Assembly: GCA_900660155.1 (NCBI GenBank) | Contig: CABFPE010000006.1 | Coordinates: 1,969,890 to 2,033,889 of the forward strand | Length of the DNA stretch: 64,000 nt | Direction: 5' to 3' | Source of the DNA: Hofstenia miamia | Taxonomy: Eukaryota; Xenacoelomorpha; Acoela; Hofsteniidae | Shown: piece after piece, positions 1 through 12,126 of the stretch | Layout: each line of letters opens with the position of its first letter | How positions within the stretch are numbered: position 1 is the stretch's first letter | Program-made: the position numbers and the translations under genes | Notes under the pieces: generated by a model | Database searches by the model: none | Told to the model about the DNA's origin: nothing | What the model saw: only the letters and a program-made list of their open reading frames with translations

Positions 1-22
1 ATATATATATATATATATATAT
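1..22. repeat. (TA)n microsatellite
   Basis: The window opens inside a pure AT dinucleotide run. Similar runs recur at about 12397, 16200, 18101, 23058, 23470, 36938, 37031, 41195, 44761, 48667, 48774, 54764 and 59722, several of them at assembly gaps. Confidence 0.95.
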
Positions 23-957
23 AAAACCGTGTGAATATTTCCAAAGCATATAGGCCCACAGATGTTTAGTTATCATAAAAGTAAAAATGGACATACTACC
101 AGCTGGAGAACGACTTTTTTAAGATGTGCTACCCAATAATTGAAATTGTCAAATTCAAACTAAACGTCCCCAATCATGTTTAGAAATAATGTGTAAATTC
201 TATCTTTATAAGCAAAATCCTTTGAAGAAAATCCTTCTGACAAATTGAAGAATTCTATCCATAATCCGAGATACATAAATTTACTAAAATTTTGTAATTT
301 TCCAAAAAATGCTGTTCTTCATTGGTAGAAAGAAAATTTCTAAAACACTTGTAGACTACTTGACCAATTTGTGCACTAAGACTCATTTTTATAAATAATT
401 TTTGCAATCAGTTTCTCTATTACCGCGGGAAACAATCTTAGATAGTGTATAAATTTTATAAAACTTATTCCCGCCTTTAAATATCAAAGAGATCAAACAA
501 TATAGTAAGTGCAATAACTGTATTTCGACTAAACTAATAGTGGACTTATTAAGTGTACCAACTACACTTACTTATTTTTAGTGTTGAGTCACTTCAGGAT
601 TTTTAGTTCAGGTCTACAGAGTTAACTAGGTCAAGTCCGGTTTCAGGTCAACCTGAGAAGTCGCAAGTCAGGTCCAGGACAAAACAGGATCCGAATCAGG
701 TTAAATAGCACCCATGTTGTTGTATTCATTACATACGCTATTTTGTCCCATACACTGGATTAAAACTACAAGGATTATTACCTTAGATAACCAGTGATGG
801 ATTTTAGGGAAGAGGGACTATGGGACTGTAGCCCCCATGAAGAAGCTTAGTGGGGTGCAGCAATTAGGATATTTATGTAAATCCTAATCAAAAATGGAAA
901 ATATAGTAAAAAAATTTCAAATTAATAATAATAATAATAATAATAAGAAGAAGAAGA
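23..957. other. non-coding stretch, no gene seen
   Basis: No supported reading frame. Around 590-690 there are degenerate CAGGTC-type repeats of the kind found near the ends of hAT-like MITEs, but no matching inverted end was found. An AAT/AAG trinucleotide run at about 925-957 is the tail of the minus-strand LINE that follows. Confidence 0.5.
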
Positions 958-1076
958 GTCAGAGCAAATTTATTGCGCATTATATGTATACAAGATCTAC
1001 AAACTAACACATGACAAAGGAAAATAAACATGAACAAATAACTACAAATTAATATGTACAATATATAATAATATAA

Positions 1077-2060
1077 TCAATGTTTGAGTGAATGTTTGTG
1101 TAGGTGCTCAATGTTGGATGTATGTTTCAAATGCATGAAGTGTATTANTAGATAGCATATGCATATGAATTTGATAGAACGGAGATAATATTTTATATAT
1201 ATATATATTACGATATACTGATGCTTTTGTCCAAAGTTTAGAGTTTTTATACACCAATTAAATGTCTTTGATAGAAGCATACGATGTTTCGAATTTAGGT
1301 TAGTTAAAAGAAAAGAACAGTATTGAAAATGAGACAAACAGAAAGCATGTATCAGTTGTTTATGATAATTGCTTGATATTACATTGCGTAAGTGATAAAG
1401 ATATCCAATGCTTGCTGTCATTTTTTGAATCTTATTCAGCAGAAATTTTTCAAATATTAATTCATTATCTATCTCCACTCCTAAATAGCTGACTGATTCA
1501 CTTTGCTTTATTGACTCATTATTTACCTTTAGTTCTATATCATTTATTAGATTTCTTTGTGCCTTCGGTGTTTGGAGGTTTTTTGTAGCATCAAAAGCAT
1601 TTTTTGCGGTACTTATTAGGCATGTGTCGTCGGCAAATTGGTAGATGTCGCTGTGTTTAATATGTTTTATTATATCATTTACAAAAATTGCAAATATAAT
1701 AGGGCCAAGTACAGTACCTTGGGGCACCCCACGGTCGGTTGTAACATAACTTGATTTTTTACTGTTTAATATTACACGCTGCTGTCTATTTTTTAAGAAG
1801 TTCATAATTAAATTAATTGAGTTAACACCAAAATTATAATTTATAAGCTTGTCTTGCAAGATATCGAAATTCATTGAATTGAATGCCTTACTTAAATCTA
1901 GTAATGCTACACAACTGCACTTATTATGAGATATATTAGACTTAATTTGTTGAGTGATCGATAAAATTGCGTCCTGGGTGCTATGCCCAGCACGAAAACC
2001 AAATTGCTTATTCGATAGGATGTTTTCAGATTTTAGGAATGCGTTTATTTGAATATACAA
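1077..2060 (-). pseudogene. LINE reverse transcriptase fragment
   Basis: A 327-codon open stretch of non-LTR reverse transcriptase. Visible in order are FGFRAGHST (fingers), ALLDLSKAF (motif A, with the catalytic Asp), RGVPQGTVLGP (motif B) and YQFADDTCL (motif C). Then comes the C-terminal part, SYLGVEIDNEL, and a thumb-like region. The normal segment between the FADD box and SYLGV is shortened, so an internal deletion is likely. The last 40 residues are low-complexity read-through across a (TA)n patch and one N at 1148. The N-terminal part of the domain lies upstream in other frames. Not expected to be active. Confidence 0.88.
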
Positions 2061-2869
2061 CAGTTTTTCAAAGAGTTTGCTAAAAGGATGTGTAATACAA
2101 ATGGGTCTATAATTTTTTGCGTTTAGGTTGTCACCTTTTTTATATATAGGAGTTATATCCGATTTTTTTAGTAAGTCTGGAAATTCACAATCAATAATAC
2201 ATTGATTAAATGCGACTAATAATTGTTCTCCAAAAATAGGAAAAAAACGTTTAATAATAAAAAATGGGAGATTATAAGAAGCGGTTGATTTGTTGGTATA
2301 ATGTTTTCTAATTCATTGATTGTAGCAAGTCTAAAGGAAAATTGTTTTGATTGTTTGAGATTATCAGAATTTTGTTTTTTCTTATAAGGTGGGAAATTGA
2401 AATTTCCAAGTTCTTTGAATGTTGAATTTAAATGATTTAGTATTTGAGTTTTGTCTGTGATGGTAGTATTATTGATGTTTAATTCATTTATTTCGGATGA
2501 AAGACCTTTAGATTTTCCGATAAATTTATGGATGTATCGCCATTTATCTCGAGTAGAATTGAATTGGTTAAAGAATTTTTGCCGAGCTTTAGTTAAATTT
2601 TTTGTTCTTATTTACTTAATTACTTTCTTTGTTTTTTTGTAATTGGTCCAATAATTTTTTTCGGCGCGGATTTCGCAAGATCAATTAATTCTCGTTTAAT
2701 TGATACTAGTTCATGGACTTGATTATCGTCGGTGATTGAAAAAGGAAATTTAATTGTTTTAATCTTAACCCATCGCTTTTTAATTGGGGCAACAGTGTTT
2801 AATGCTTTGTAGATTTCTTTTGCAATGTAATTAACCATTTGAGGTCCAAAATTTAATATGTAAATATAG

Positions 2870-3415
2870 TTAAATGGGGGTGTTTTTTAGGGCCTTTCCA
2901 TTTTTTTCATCTGAGTAAGATAAATAGTCTCTTGCATTTATGGTTTTAAATTGCTTGCTTTTAGTAGTTTTGTTACTAATATATGTACACAGTGCATGAT
3001 CACTAAATGATTCAAACATTAAAGATTTGAAAGAAACTTCAGAATTAGTAAAAAAGTAATCAATTAAATTGTTCATGCGAGTTGGACAAACCGTATTTAT
3101 ACAATGAAGATTACAAGTAGCACACAATTCATTTATAGAATTTCGTTCATAAGAGTTAAAGTAATTAATATTAAAGTCACCGAATATATTTAGAGAGTTA
3201 TAATCACTACATATTTCAGATATTTCGTATATTTTATATTTTAAATATTCGACTAGATAATTTATATTTGGATTATAAGTTATGTTTATTAAATCTTTTT
3301 GGAAGCAGTTCTCTATTGATTTTATTTCTATCCACAGCGATTCAAATATTTCGTGATTAAGCTCATATTCAGATTTACGGGCTGGCTTTAAAGATTTTAC
3401 CTTTAAAAGGTATAA
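2870..3415 (-). pseudogene. LINE APE-type endonuclease fragment
   Basis: The fragment encodes the second half of an apurinic-like endonuclease. Recognisable are ESLWIEIK, FGDFNINYF (the GDFN box with catalytic Asp and Asn), a NNLIDYFFTN box and FSDHALCTYI (the SDH box with catalytic His). The N-terminal half with the ETW motif is missing. It belongs to the same element as the reverse transcriptase at 1077-2060. The open frame upstream of ESLWIEIK comes from the neighbouring LINE. Confidence 0.85.
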
Positions 3416-3479
3416 CAATACAAAAACAAAATTAAGCAAAATAATGACAATACTAGAGAAGTAAGGTTTTTTGTGATAA

Positions 3480-4920
3480 TTGCAGAATGGAAAGAGATTA
3501 CATTTACATAAGATTCCAGGAGAAATCAAAGAGTTTAAAAGAAAAGTTAGGATATTAAACTTTAATTTAGAAGGACGTGTCCAAAGATCAATATCTAGAT
3601 TTTGAAATATGAAATTAGCTAGAGGAAGGATACGAAAAAAAGTAGTTATGGGTATGGGATGATTTGATTCATGAATTAAAGGAGATTTAAAAGATAGATA
3701 TTTGGATGAACGAGAATTAAAGGTGTTTGTGGAAAATGATAGATATTCATTAACATCAAACTCATAGCTTCCAATAAGTAATTTGTTAAGAAGAATATTG
3801 GAAGAAGCTTAACTTGAAAAAGAAGAATTTCAAATGAGGAATTTGAAGAGTAGACCCAACGAAGAGCACGATGTAGTTAGTATACGGTCATTTTTTAAGG
3901 CAGAAGAAGAATCAAGATGCCAGCTCTGGGAACCATAGCTTAGAGATGACAAGCAGTATGTGTTAAAAAGCAAGCATTTGTTTGAATAGTGAGTAGACTT
4001 GGGTTATACAGATTTCAGATAAAACAAAGGAGAGAAATTTTTAATTTTTTGAGAAATAGGTGATTTACAGAATAAATGATCAGAAATAACTATTGCTAAG
4101 TTAATTAATTCACGTTTAAAAGGAATTTAAAATTTAGAAAATGTAATAATAGGAGTTCTAGCATTACGTGTAGAGCAAAAGAAGAAACCTTCATATTTTG
4201 ACGTATTGAAAGAAATATGATTATCAATATACCATTGTAGTGCATTGTCAGAAGAAGTTTGAAGGTCGTTCAAGTTTGCAGAAAAAATTCGGATATCATC
4301 AGCATATAACATACAAGTTGAATTTTTTTGAGAAATACATTTAATGGAATCGTCAGTAAATATTAGAAAAAGAATAGGTTCAGGAATTGAGTCTTGGAGG
4401 ACACCAGAAGAGATAGAAAATTCAGAAGAGATTTGAGAGCTAATATGAACTACTTGAGATCGATTAGAAATATAACTAAAAATATGATTAACAAAGTCAA
4501 AATCAATACCGAGATTTTCTATTTTAGAAATAAGTTAGGAGTGCGACACTTTATCGAAGGCTTTGCTAAAATCTAAATAAATGGATGAGAAACTGATATT
4601 TTTATCAACGTTTTGAAAAGCAAAATCAAGAAATTTTAGAATAGAATTAACAGTAGACTTACCGGACATAAATCAAAATTAAAATGGTGATAAAAGTTTG
4701 CGAACGATAGGGTAAATGGCTTTGAAGATATTTTTTTCAAAATTTAAAGAGAGAAGAGAGATTATAGAGTTTGGACGATATGAAAACCACAAATGTTTAG
4801 GCAAATTCTTACCAGATTTATAAACTGCAACTTTCCAAGATGCAGGATAAGTTGCTGTTAGAATAATTGATCTAAGTAAAGAATTGGTCTTGTAAATATA
4901 TGCCAAATTTTTGTCAAGTG
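3480..4920 (-). mobile_element. second 5'-truncated LINE, reverse transcriptase only (family shared with 39530-40930)
   Basis: On the minus strand this begins inside the reverse transcriptase (SWKVAVYKSG, then YRPNSIISLLS at about 4906-4679). It runs through a frame-broken motif-B region near 4400, the catalytic LYADDIRIF box at 4312-4127 and a YGSQSW thumb motif near 3930, and ends around 3480. Nucleotide similarity to 39530-40010 is high (for example 4105-4220 against 39565-39680, and 4394-4535 against 39834-39960), so both are copies of one family. It lies head to tail against the unrelated LINE at 958-3415. Several frameshifts; inactive. Confidence 0.83.
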
Positions 4921-5809
4921 TTTTTACATATTTCTAAAAACATATAAAGCACATTAACATATCCAAACTTTTATATTTAATAAATTTAATGGCAGTTGAT
5001 AGAAATGCTTCCAAATTACTCATATGTGTACAGTTAGTACATTTCTAAATATTGTGTTCTACCAAAGATGGAATCGGATCCAACATTTTAAGATCCGATC
5101 CGAATTTTTAACAAAATTTTAGTTTTCAATCCGAAACGGATACGAATTTAAATAAGTATTTTAACAATAGATAAACATGGACTTAAAAAAATATTTATGG
5201 TTTTTTTTAATGCAAATAGAAAATTTTAAGTGCTTCAACACTATCTTGAAATAAAAAATGGAAATAATGCATGCAAATGAACTTATTTGTAAGCTTATAA
5301 TAATCTAGTTTCTAAAATTGTCATCAACTATAATCATAATATATGTATAGAGTTTAAATAGTTGAATTTCTTATAGTATTACCTCCCATATTAATTTTGT
5401 ATGTCCAAATTCAAAAATAACTACTTTGCAATATTAATATGAATTGAAGTTGTTTCAAATAAGATAAATTTACTTCAAAATTGCAGCTAAGGCGATGAAA
5501 ACAAGAATAGCACAAATAATGGCAAATTAAAGAGCAACCCCAAAATTTATGGTGCAAGACATTAAAAAAATTGTTCTAGAGTGTATTAAAAACAGTGATA
5601 GAAAAATTAATTTTTCAAACAAAATTTGAGATTTAAATATAAATTTTGAATTTTATTGAAATTGGATACTAAATTGGATTAAAAATTTGAAATTATATAA
5701 CAGCAACATTAAAAAAATTAATACCCTATTAATAGTATGCCGACGGTATGGTTCCATAAATATTTTTGTATTAGTGATTATAATAATGGCAAACCTTCTG
5801 AGTACTATG
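4921..5809. other. no gene seen; fragment of a GGATCCGAT-rich repeat
   Basis: AT-rich. At 5070-5160 there are repeated variants of GGATCCGA, and a similar GGATCCGAAATAGATTCG block lies at about 6676. They could be the two ends of an older hAT-like element interrupted by the MITE at 5810, but the inverted match is too short to be sure. Confidence 0.35.
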
Positions 5810-6212
5810 TAGTGATGTGCGGGCCGGCTGGTCGGCAGGCCACGGACTGGCATAGAGAAGAAAAGATAAAGGTATTGTAAGTCTATTCTGTTTACTATAT
5901 ATCAAAACACAATATCTCTGTTTACAATTCTGTTTGCTATATCTCAAATCACAACTTTACTGTATCTCAAATCTAACACAGGTAAATTTCATAGCTGAGT
6001 GAACAGCTGGTAGCAATATTTTTATTGGATCTGGAGTAATTTTCAGATACATAATGAAATCACGTGATTAATGTGCAAGTTTGTTCGACGATGTGATTAA
6101 TGTGCAATGTATGTGTGGGTGGCCCATGAGCGGGCTAAAATTTTACCGGGCGGCTCAGTGTTGAACAGCGGGAACGAGCGGGCCAGAAAAATCGGCGGCC
6201 CACACATCATTA
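5810..6212. mobile_element. hAT-type MITE, 403 bp
   Basis: The ends are inverted copies: TAGTGATGTGCGGGCC on the left, and on the right the reverse complement of TAATGATGTGTGGGCC. They are flanked by a near-perfect 8-bp target duplication (gtactatg at 5802-5809, gtactaag at 6213-6220). The ends are GC-rich (GGGCCGGC, GGGCGGCTC) and the interior is AT-rich with a diverged internal repeat of a TTTGCTATATCTCAAATC-like unit. No transposase remnant is visible. The TIR start and 8-bp duplication fit the hAT superfamily. Confidence 0.78.
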
Positions 6213-7556
6213 GTACTAAGTTGATCTTGGCATTGCAAGGTGCTTAGAGTGCATATTTAAATGATATTTTTTTATTGAAGATCATTCCAAACTATATTAG
6301 TATTTTTACATTTTGGCAGTGTTTGCAAAAAGCTGAGGTATTCCACTTGCTTCTCTGTGTTCTGTGCTTCTTCTTTGACATACAAATTAGAGAGAATTCT
6401 GCTCTTCCATTTGCAAGTTTGTACAAACAAATGTTTTTGGTTGATTTACTATTTTATCGTTATCTGATTGCTAACATGAATCGCATTTTCAGATTTTAAG
6501 TATTTGTCACCAATTTTATATGTTGTTGGAAAGAATAAGGCGGAACATGTGAACAATGAAATTCAATTAAATAATTTCACTTAGATTGAGATTATTAACA
6601 CACTTAAATTGAAATTCAATGTAAAAATGTGTGTAATTTTTAAAATGTACAACTACACAAGTTTTAAAATTTTTTGGATCCGAAATAGATTCGAACTTGT
6701 ATTAATGTATTCAGTATTCGCCTCTCGCCAGATTTCAGCCAACCAGTTTTCTAGTGATTATCAATTATCGTGGCATGGTAAATAGAATCCAGAAGGAGTT
6801 GTCCCATCACTGATCCCGGCACCAACAGTGATAACGGGAACAAAAATCAGACAATTGAAGCCAGGACCAACTTTTCAAATTCAACTGAAACTGAGTTATC
6901 TTTTTGTAAAAGTCCTGATGACTTGATCATACTTAATGATAAGAAACTACAATGTGTCTACCCTTAGGTAAGTTCAAATCACATGTACGTGCATGCCTTA
7001 CATTTATTATTTATTTGCGGTGGCCGGACCCCGGGAAAGATGAGTCCCTTTGACCCAGATACAAATTACACCCATTTTTGTAAAACGTTTTCTGCTTTAG
7101 TTTTGGAGTATTTTGAATCTCAATTGGTAGGCTTATCATTAAATTGAAATCGGAAATCTAAAATATGGCTTCTAACGATAATACAACAAAACAAAGCCAG
7201 CTACCATTTGGTAACTTAGGCAATGCATGAATCTCTGAGAACTTTACTTTTATGTATACACAAAAGTTACCATTGGTGTATCCATGGCAGAACAAAATTT
7301 TAGAACTTCATTTAAAAATAAGAGTACTTAATGCAATAAGTTATTTTTTATAATTGTAAAATGCACTTGCTCATTTTTAAATAATTAGTCAAAAATAACA
7401 TTATTCAACTTAATTTTTAAAATCCCTGATTGGGAAGTTGGAAACGAAAATTTCCTTGATCCTATATACAAATATAGACTTAAAGAGAAAAGCTTAGAAT
7501 ATCTCTTTTAAGTGTTACATTCATTAAATTTCTTATTTTTATTCTTAACATCTTAA
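6213..7556. other. no gene seen
   Basis: Mostly AT-rich, with no supported coding frame, RNA gene or clear repeat boundary. The open frame at 6275-6499 has no recognisable domain and no splice or start context. Confidence 0.4.
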
Positions 7557-7769
7557 CACTAGAAACGCGACAATAGTTCAAAATGACCTATAAGCTTTTT
7601 TTGCTTTATTATTCATTCAGCAAAAACACTAGCAAGTACATATACTTCCAATTATGTTGAAAGTCTCATTAAATTTGCTATTAGTAGAAATTTTATTTCT
7701 ATTCAAAAATTTTCGCACTTAAAACATCAGATGTAAATTTATTCTCAAGGAGTATTCGCTGTTCTAGTG
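7557..7769. mobile_element. piggyBac-type MITE, 213 bp
   Basis: The ends are inverted: TTAACACTAGAAACGCG on the left, and on the right the reverse complement reads TTAGCACTAGAACAGCG. The left flank is TTAA (7553-7556); the right flank is CTAA (7770-7773), one change from TTAA. A TTAA target with ends starting CACTAG fits piggyBac-like non-autonomous elements. The interior is AT-rich with no coding potential. Confidence 0.62.
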
Positions 7770-8127
7770 CTAATACTTACTTTTGATGCCTATTGAAGTA
7801 CAGATGTAGAATATAAAACTTTAATTCAACTGCTCTTAGGTTATCAGTTATCTTATCTCCAAAGGCCTAAAAGTTTCTTCTTTAGATTAATTACGACCCA
7901 TTTATATTACCCCGATGTCATCTAGAATTTTTGAAAGATTACTGTTAGAAAACTAGTTTACCAATATCTATACGTATATTTGTAAAAACCAATTTACAAT
8001 TGCGTAAAAAATCATAGAATATTCATGCTTTATTCCATTTTTAGGAAATCTGCAAGCAATTTCAAGAAAGCGAATGTGACGATATTCTAATATTCTTAAG
8101 GATCTCAGCAACAGGGCAGGCATTAGC

Positions 8128-9087
8128 TTGCGCGGGGCCCGGAACAAAATATTACTATTTTTAGCTTTTATAAATGACCTACCAAATTGTTGTCAATCAC
8201 TTTGCTACATTTTTGCTGGTGATGTGAAGATTTCAAACAATAACTTTCAAGAATTAGTGGTTGATACTGAAAGAATTATAAAATGGGCTGCAACTAATAA
8301 AATGAAATTTAACTTCCACAAGTTTCATTTAATGAGTATCAATTCTTCATACATAGCACATAAAATAGAAACTGAAAATCTTCAGATTGATACTTCCAAA
8401 CATGTGAATGATTTAGGAGTTAATATATCGTATAATTTATCGTGGTCATTTCATATTGTTCAGAGAATTAAAAAATCCAATATAACATTATTACAACTAC
8501 GAAGAAATTTACCTTCAAGTCTACCATCGTCTACTAAATTTAAATTATTTAAATCGATTATCATACCAAGTTTATTTTATGCCTCTCCTATTTGGTATGC
8601 AAACTCCACAGATATAGACAAACTTGAAAAATTTCAAAAAAAATGTTTAAGATAGATTAGTAATATGGCATACAAAAATGCTTTAATTTACTATAAACTC
8701 CTACCAGTTTCATTATTTCTTCAATTAAAGGATGTCCATCAATTAATAGATATAATCCATGGAAGATATGATTTAATTAATATTTTAGACTATGTTTCAT
8801 TTGAATTCAAAAACAATCGAAAAACTAAAAGTCTACTATTTGTTATAAAGAAAACGAAGAAAAATACTAGTGATCATTGGTACTTTAATAGAATTTGCTG
8901 CATTGGGAATTATTTAATTCGGGCATACAATTTTGATTTCTTTGGAAATCCAAAAATTAGCAAAAAGAAAATGTACGATATTCTTTATGAATTTTTAGAA
9001 AATTCATATGAAAGTAATGGATGTAAACGATTTTTTTTATGTTTATGCAGTAACTGCAAAAAATCATTTAATTTTTGTAAATATTAA
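8128..9087 (+). pseudogene. LINE reverse transcriptase C-terminal half
   Basis: Two stretches of 175 and 140 codons in the same frame are separated by one TAG. The first holds the palm/thumb junction and the LEKFQKKCLR motif; the second holds the C-terminal tail, rich in Lys, Phe and Tyr with two late CxxC-like cysteines (LCLCSNCKKSF). The catalytic box reads IFAGDVKI. Homologous to 39060-39500 and 60560-61027 in this window. Confidence 0.82.
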
Positions 9088-9172
9088 TAATGCTTTTTAT
9101 ACTTATGTTATTCTATATTATTGTATACTTATCTACAGTTTAATAAAGCCTCCTAGTAGTAGTAGTAGTAGA
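8128..9172 (+). mobile_element. 5'-truncated LINE 3' end (reverse transcriptase C-terminus, (TAG)n tail)
   Basis: This starts inside the reverse transcriptase just after motif B (LLFLAFINDLP) and reads through a degenerate motif C (FAGD in place of FADD) and the thumb (DLGVNISYNLSW, SLFYASPIWYAN, KLEKFQKKCLR). A single in-frame TAG at about 8653-8655 interrupts the frame. The C-terminal tail then continues to a natural stop at 9085-9087. The element ends with AATAAAGCC and a (TAG)n tail at 9154-9172. It is otherwise well preserved, so among the younger LINE copies here, though the FAGD change would kill catalysis. Confidence 0.85.
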
Positions 9173-9308
9173 AACTAAAAAAGTAATGATAACAACGTCC
9201 CTGTTATTATAATGTGAATTTTGCAACTTTCTTGTTGGGAAACTATATAGCTTCGAATAATATGTCATTTTTGCTCGATACTATAATTATAGATCATTGT
9301 ATATAATT

Positions 9309-9676
9309 CAGACTTGTCAACGGGCCGAGCCGAGCCGAGCCGAGCCGAGCCAAGCCGAGCTAAAGCCCAGTATTTGATATACAACGAGCCAAAAACGAGC
9401 CTATTTTAAGCAAAGCAAGTTTATAGTTCTGCTTGTTAATTTGATTATGGAGATTTTTTGCAGTCAGTATGCCTTTCCTATAATCTCATTTAGGAAATAT
9501 TTATTAAATAATAGGAGGAGCTACGTAAGAAATTCTTTGAGCACAATATTTTTAAAAAATATACCGAACTAAAACGAGCCTCATTCAAAGATTTTATGTG
9601 GCGAGCCGAGCAGAACTAACACAAAATTTAAACGAGCCGAGCTGAGCTAGGAAATGTCGGCTCATTGACAACTCTG
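9309..9676. mobile_element. hAT-type MITE, 368 bp, with perfect 8-bp target duplication
   Basis: The ends are CAGACTTGTCAACGGGCCGA and, as the reverse complement of the right end, CAGAGTTGTCAATGAGCCGA. Flanks are identical 8-bp duplications, atataatt at 9301-9308 and 9677-9684. Sub-terminal regions carry many copies of GAGCC/CGAGC: a tandem array at about 9326-9360, and scattered copies at 9386-9400, 9576 and 9600-9645. hAT transposases bind such clustered sub-terminal motifs. There is no coding remnant. The perfect duplication suggests a fairly recent insertion. Confidence 0.88.
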
Positions 9677-9684
9677 ATATAATT

Positions 9685-10950
9685 ACATCCCAACAGTTTA
9701 AGATATCGGTTCTAAATGAAAAAAGCAGTTTCAGTTAGTGCATACATTGCAATTTGAGGAAATTACATACATATTAAGCATTTTGAAAACAATTACAGAT
9801 TTTAGAAAATATATTTATCCTTTAGTATATTTTAAAGTATCTTTTAGCCATTTTAAAGAAATTAAGTGTTTGTAGAACAATATTGAACCAAGGTTTCTTT
9901 AAGTCACCTTTTAAAGCAAATCAGGTTTTAAAAACCCATCTAATACTTAATTAATTAAGGATAATGATTGTTTCACGAACTTTAAAGTATAAACAAGAGA
10001 AGTTTTGTAATTTTAATTAATATAATAATACAATTACTAATATTATTGTTTTTAGTAATATAACAAAATATAACAATGTGGAAATTAATATAATTTCAAA
10101 AATATACAATAATATGATATAATTATAATTGCGAATACTTCAAAATAAGTGTTGTGCAATAATTCAAATGGCAAGTTCATTACATGCTTTGCAAGAAAGT
10201 GAAATAGTGTGATTTAAACAAGAAAGCTTAGTCAGCCATAAATCATCATAAATGGTTTTATAGATTAATTTGTTTTGGTGTAAAACGTGTTTGAAATAGA
10301 CACTTCTTTTCTATTGAAAAATCGACGTTGGGAATAAAATTTTTTTAAAATCCTGGAAAGTTCTTTAAGAGATCAACAACATAATATTTAATAGTGAAAT
10401 GTCAGACAAAACCCTCCTGACAGGGATTGATCGTGGATGCTTTTCTAGATGATAAATAAACGTCATAATTTATTATTTCGTATGGACGAAATTGAAGATA
10501 ATATTTCTCAGATTATTAAATGAATCTAATTTCTTCCTATGATAAATTTAATACAGTTGTGTATATTTTGTCAACTAATCAAATCTTAGATTGCAAGAAC
10601 AATTGCTATGCATGTATAAAAGGTTATATTTGTCAAGAAATTTTTCTTGTTTTTGAAAGTTTTATTGAATTAAGACATATTTGTTATTTACCACGTATTT
10701 ATGAAGATTTTTTTGCAGTTGTTACTATCCGTGTTTGGCAGTTGCATGACTTTTAAAATATAATTGTACAATTATATGCAATTATTCCTGCAAAATATAA
10801 TTGTATACAATTATATTTTGTTTAAAAATATATTCGCAAGAAGACACAAGGTAGCAGGTCAATAATACAAAACAAATAGACCTGTTACCCAGTGTAGTTT
10901 GTAAGCTTATGATATGCTATTTGCTAACTTGTTTTTCAAAGAGAGTACTG
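9685..10950. other. AT-rich stretch, no gene seen
   Basis: Very AT-rich. Around 10755-10830 there are overlapping palindromic motifs of the type ATAATTGTACAATTAT, with a similar set at 11390-11470, so these blocks bracket the pogo-like relic. The 78-codon frame at 10520-10756 has no recognisable domain. Confidence 0.4.
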
Positions 10951-11392
10951 TAACGGTACATATCCTCGCTTATCCAAACCTTGCTTGTCCGAACACTCTT
11001 ACATGTTTGATGCATTAATCATGAATAATAATTAATTAATATAACAATCAATTGGTTAGGTATGTCCTGAGCTTCAGTACATTGCAGTGAAGGTTTTGCG
11101 TCAAGTAGTGTGTGCTAGTTCTTATGAGCGAAACCGAAGCGCAATCACAAACGGAACCGGTTATCCTCAGAAAGGTAAAAAAAAAAGCTGATATATTGTT
11201 TCTAAAATGTAAGGCTTCTAAAGAAAATTCAAGATGCGGAGTGTGAAGCAGAAGCCGTCCCACAGGAATGGATTGTGGAAGAATACGTTTTTGATTAATT
11301 CTTATGATTTTTGATAAAAGCTACATTATTTTTGTTTTATTTTTTATTACTCTTTCTGTTTCAAAAGGGACGGGTAAGCGGGGAGATTAATA
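10951..11392 (+). mobile_element. pogo/Tigger-like DNA transposon relic
   Basis: The left end contains TCCTCGCTTATCCAAACC followed by a second TTGCTTGTCCGAAC. The right end contains GGACGGGTAAGCGGGGA, an inverted match. CGCTTATCC-type termini are characteristic of pogo/Tigger elements. Near the right end a plus-strand frame reads DAECEAEAVPQEWIVEEY before a stop, compatible with an acidic transposase C-terminus. Most of the transposase is gone. Boundaries are approximate. Confidence 0.5.
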
Positions 11393-12126
11393 CAATTATA
11401 TACAGTACAATTGTGAACAATAAAACTGTATATAATTGTACAATTATTTGCAAAAAATATAATTGTATTAATTGTAAATCCTGAATAACACAGGTTACTA
11501 TCATCTACTAAATTCGGAAAATCAAAATTTCATGCTACATCACACTCAATTGATAGCAGTTACAAACCACTTAGATCACAAATATCTAATAACTACAACG
11601 TTAAAAAGCGAAAGGAGTATTATTTGTTGTAAATCGTAGTGTGCAACTAGCAATATAATTTTTGAATTATTATAATATTGTGAATAATTTAAGTTTAATA
11701 ATAGCTTTTCTGTAATAATTTCTTAGCGCTGGCCCATGGCATTTACCCCCCCCCTTAAAGCCGGGACTGCTAAGCAAGGCATTCGACTGTGTACCTCGCC
11801 GTCTCATAATTTCACAATTAATGAAGGTTAAGCCAAGAATTAGCTTGCTGACTAAATCAACCTCTAATGATGGAGCTGAAGAAACTATTTCAACTGTTAA
11901 ATTGGTGTAACACCAACGATATTATCTTAAAGTAAAGTATTTCTTAAAAAAACTGCTTTGAATGGATCCCCATATTCATGTAGGTGACAAATTTGAGCAT
12001 TTTAAAAAACTCCAACACAACTTTTTATTTCATACAAATTACATTATATCTCAGAAGATTGCATTGTCCACATATTTATTCTTTAAGAGACAAGATAAAA
12101 TGAACTCTACGAACAAATATTATATA

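Larger units (their letters stand above)
958..3415 (-). mobile_element. 5'-truncated CR1/Jockey-type LINE (endonuclease plus reverse transcriptase)
   Basis: Read on the minus strand, an endonuclease remnant is followed by a reverse transcriptase and then a short 3' region ending in a CTT/ATT trinucleotide run near 925-957, the usual simple-repeat tail of this kind of LINE. The copy starts within the endonuclease (first recognisable residues ESLWIEIK), so it is 5' truncated. It directly abuts a second LINE of another subfamily at about 3480. Several frame changes show it is dead. Family assignment rests on the motifs LLDLSKAF, GVPQGTVLGP and FADDT. Confidence 0.88.

Noticed and set aside
4394-4576. 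Plus-strand frame beginning MEDTRRDRKFRRDL, with a similar one at 39713-39952
   Set aside because: Both are antisense to the same LINE family, so their similarity reflects the LINE copies and not a conserved gene.
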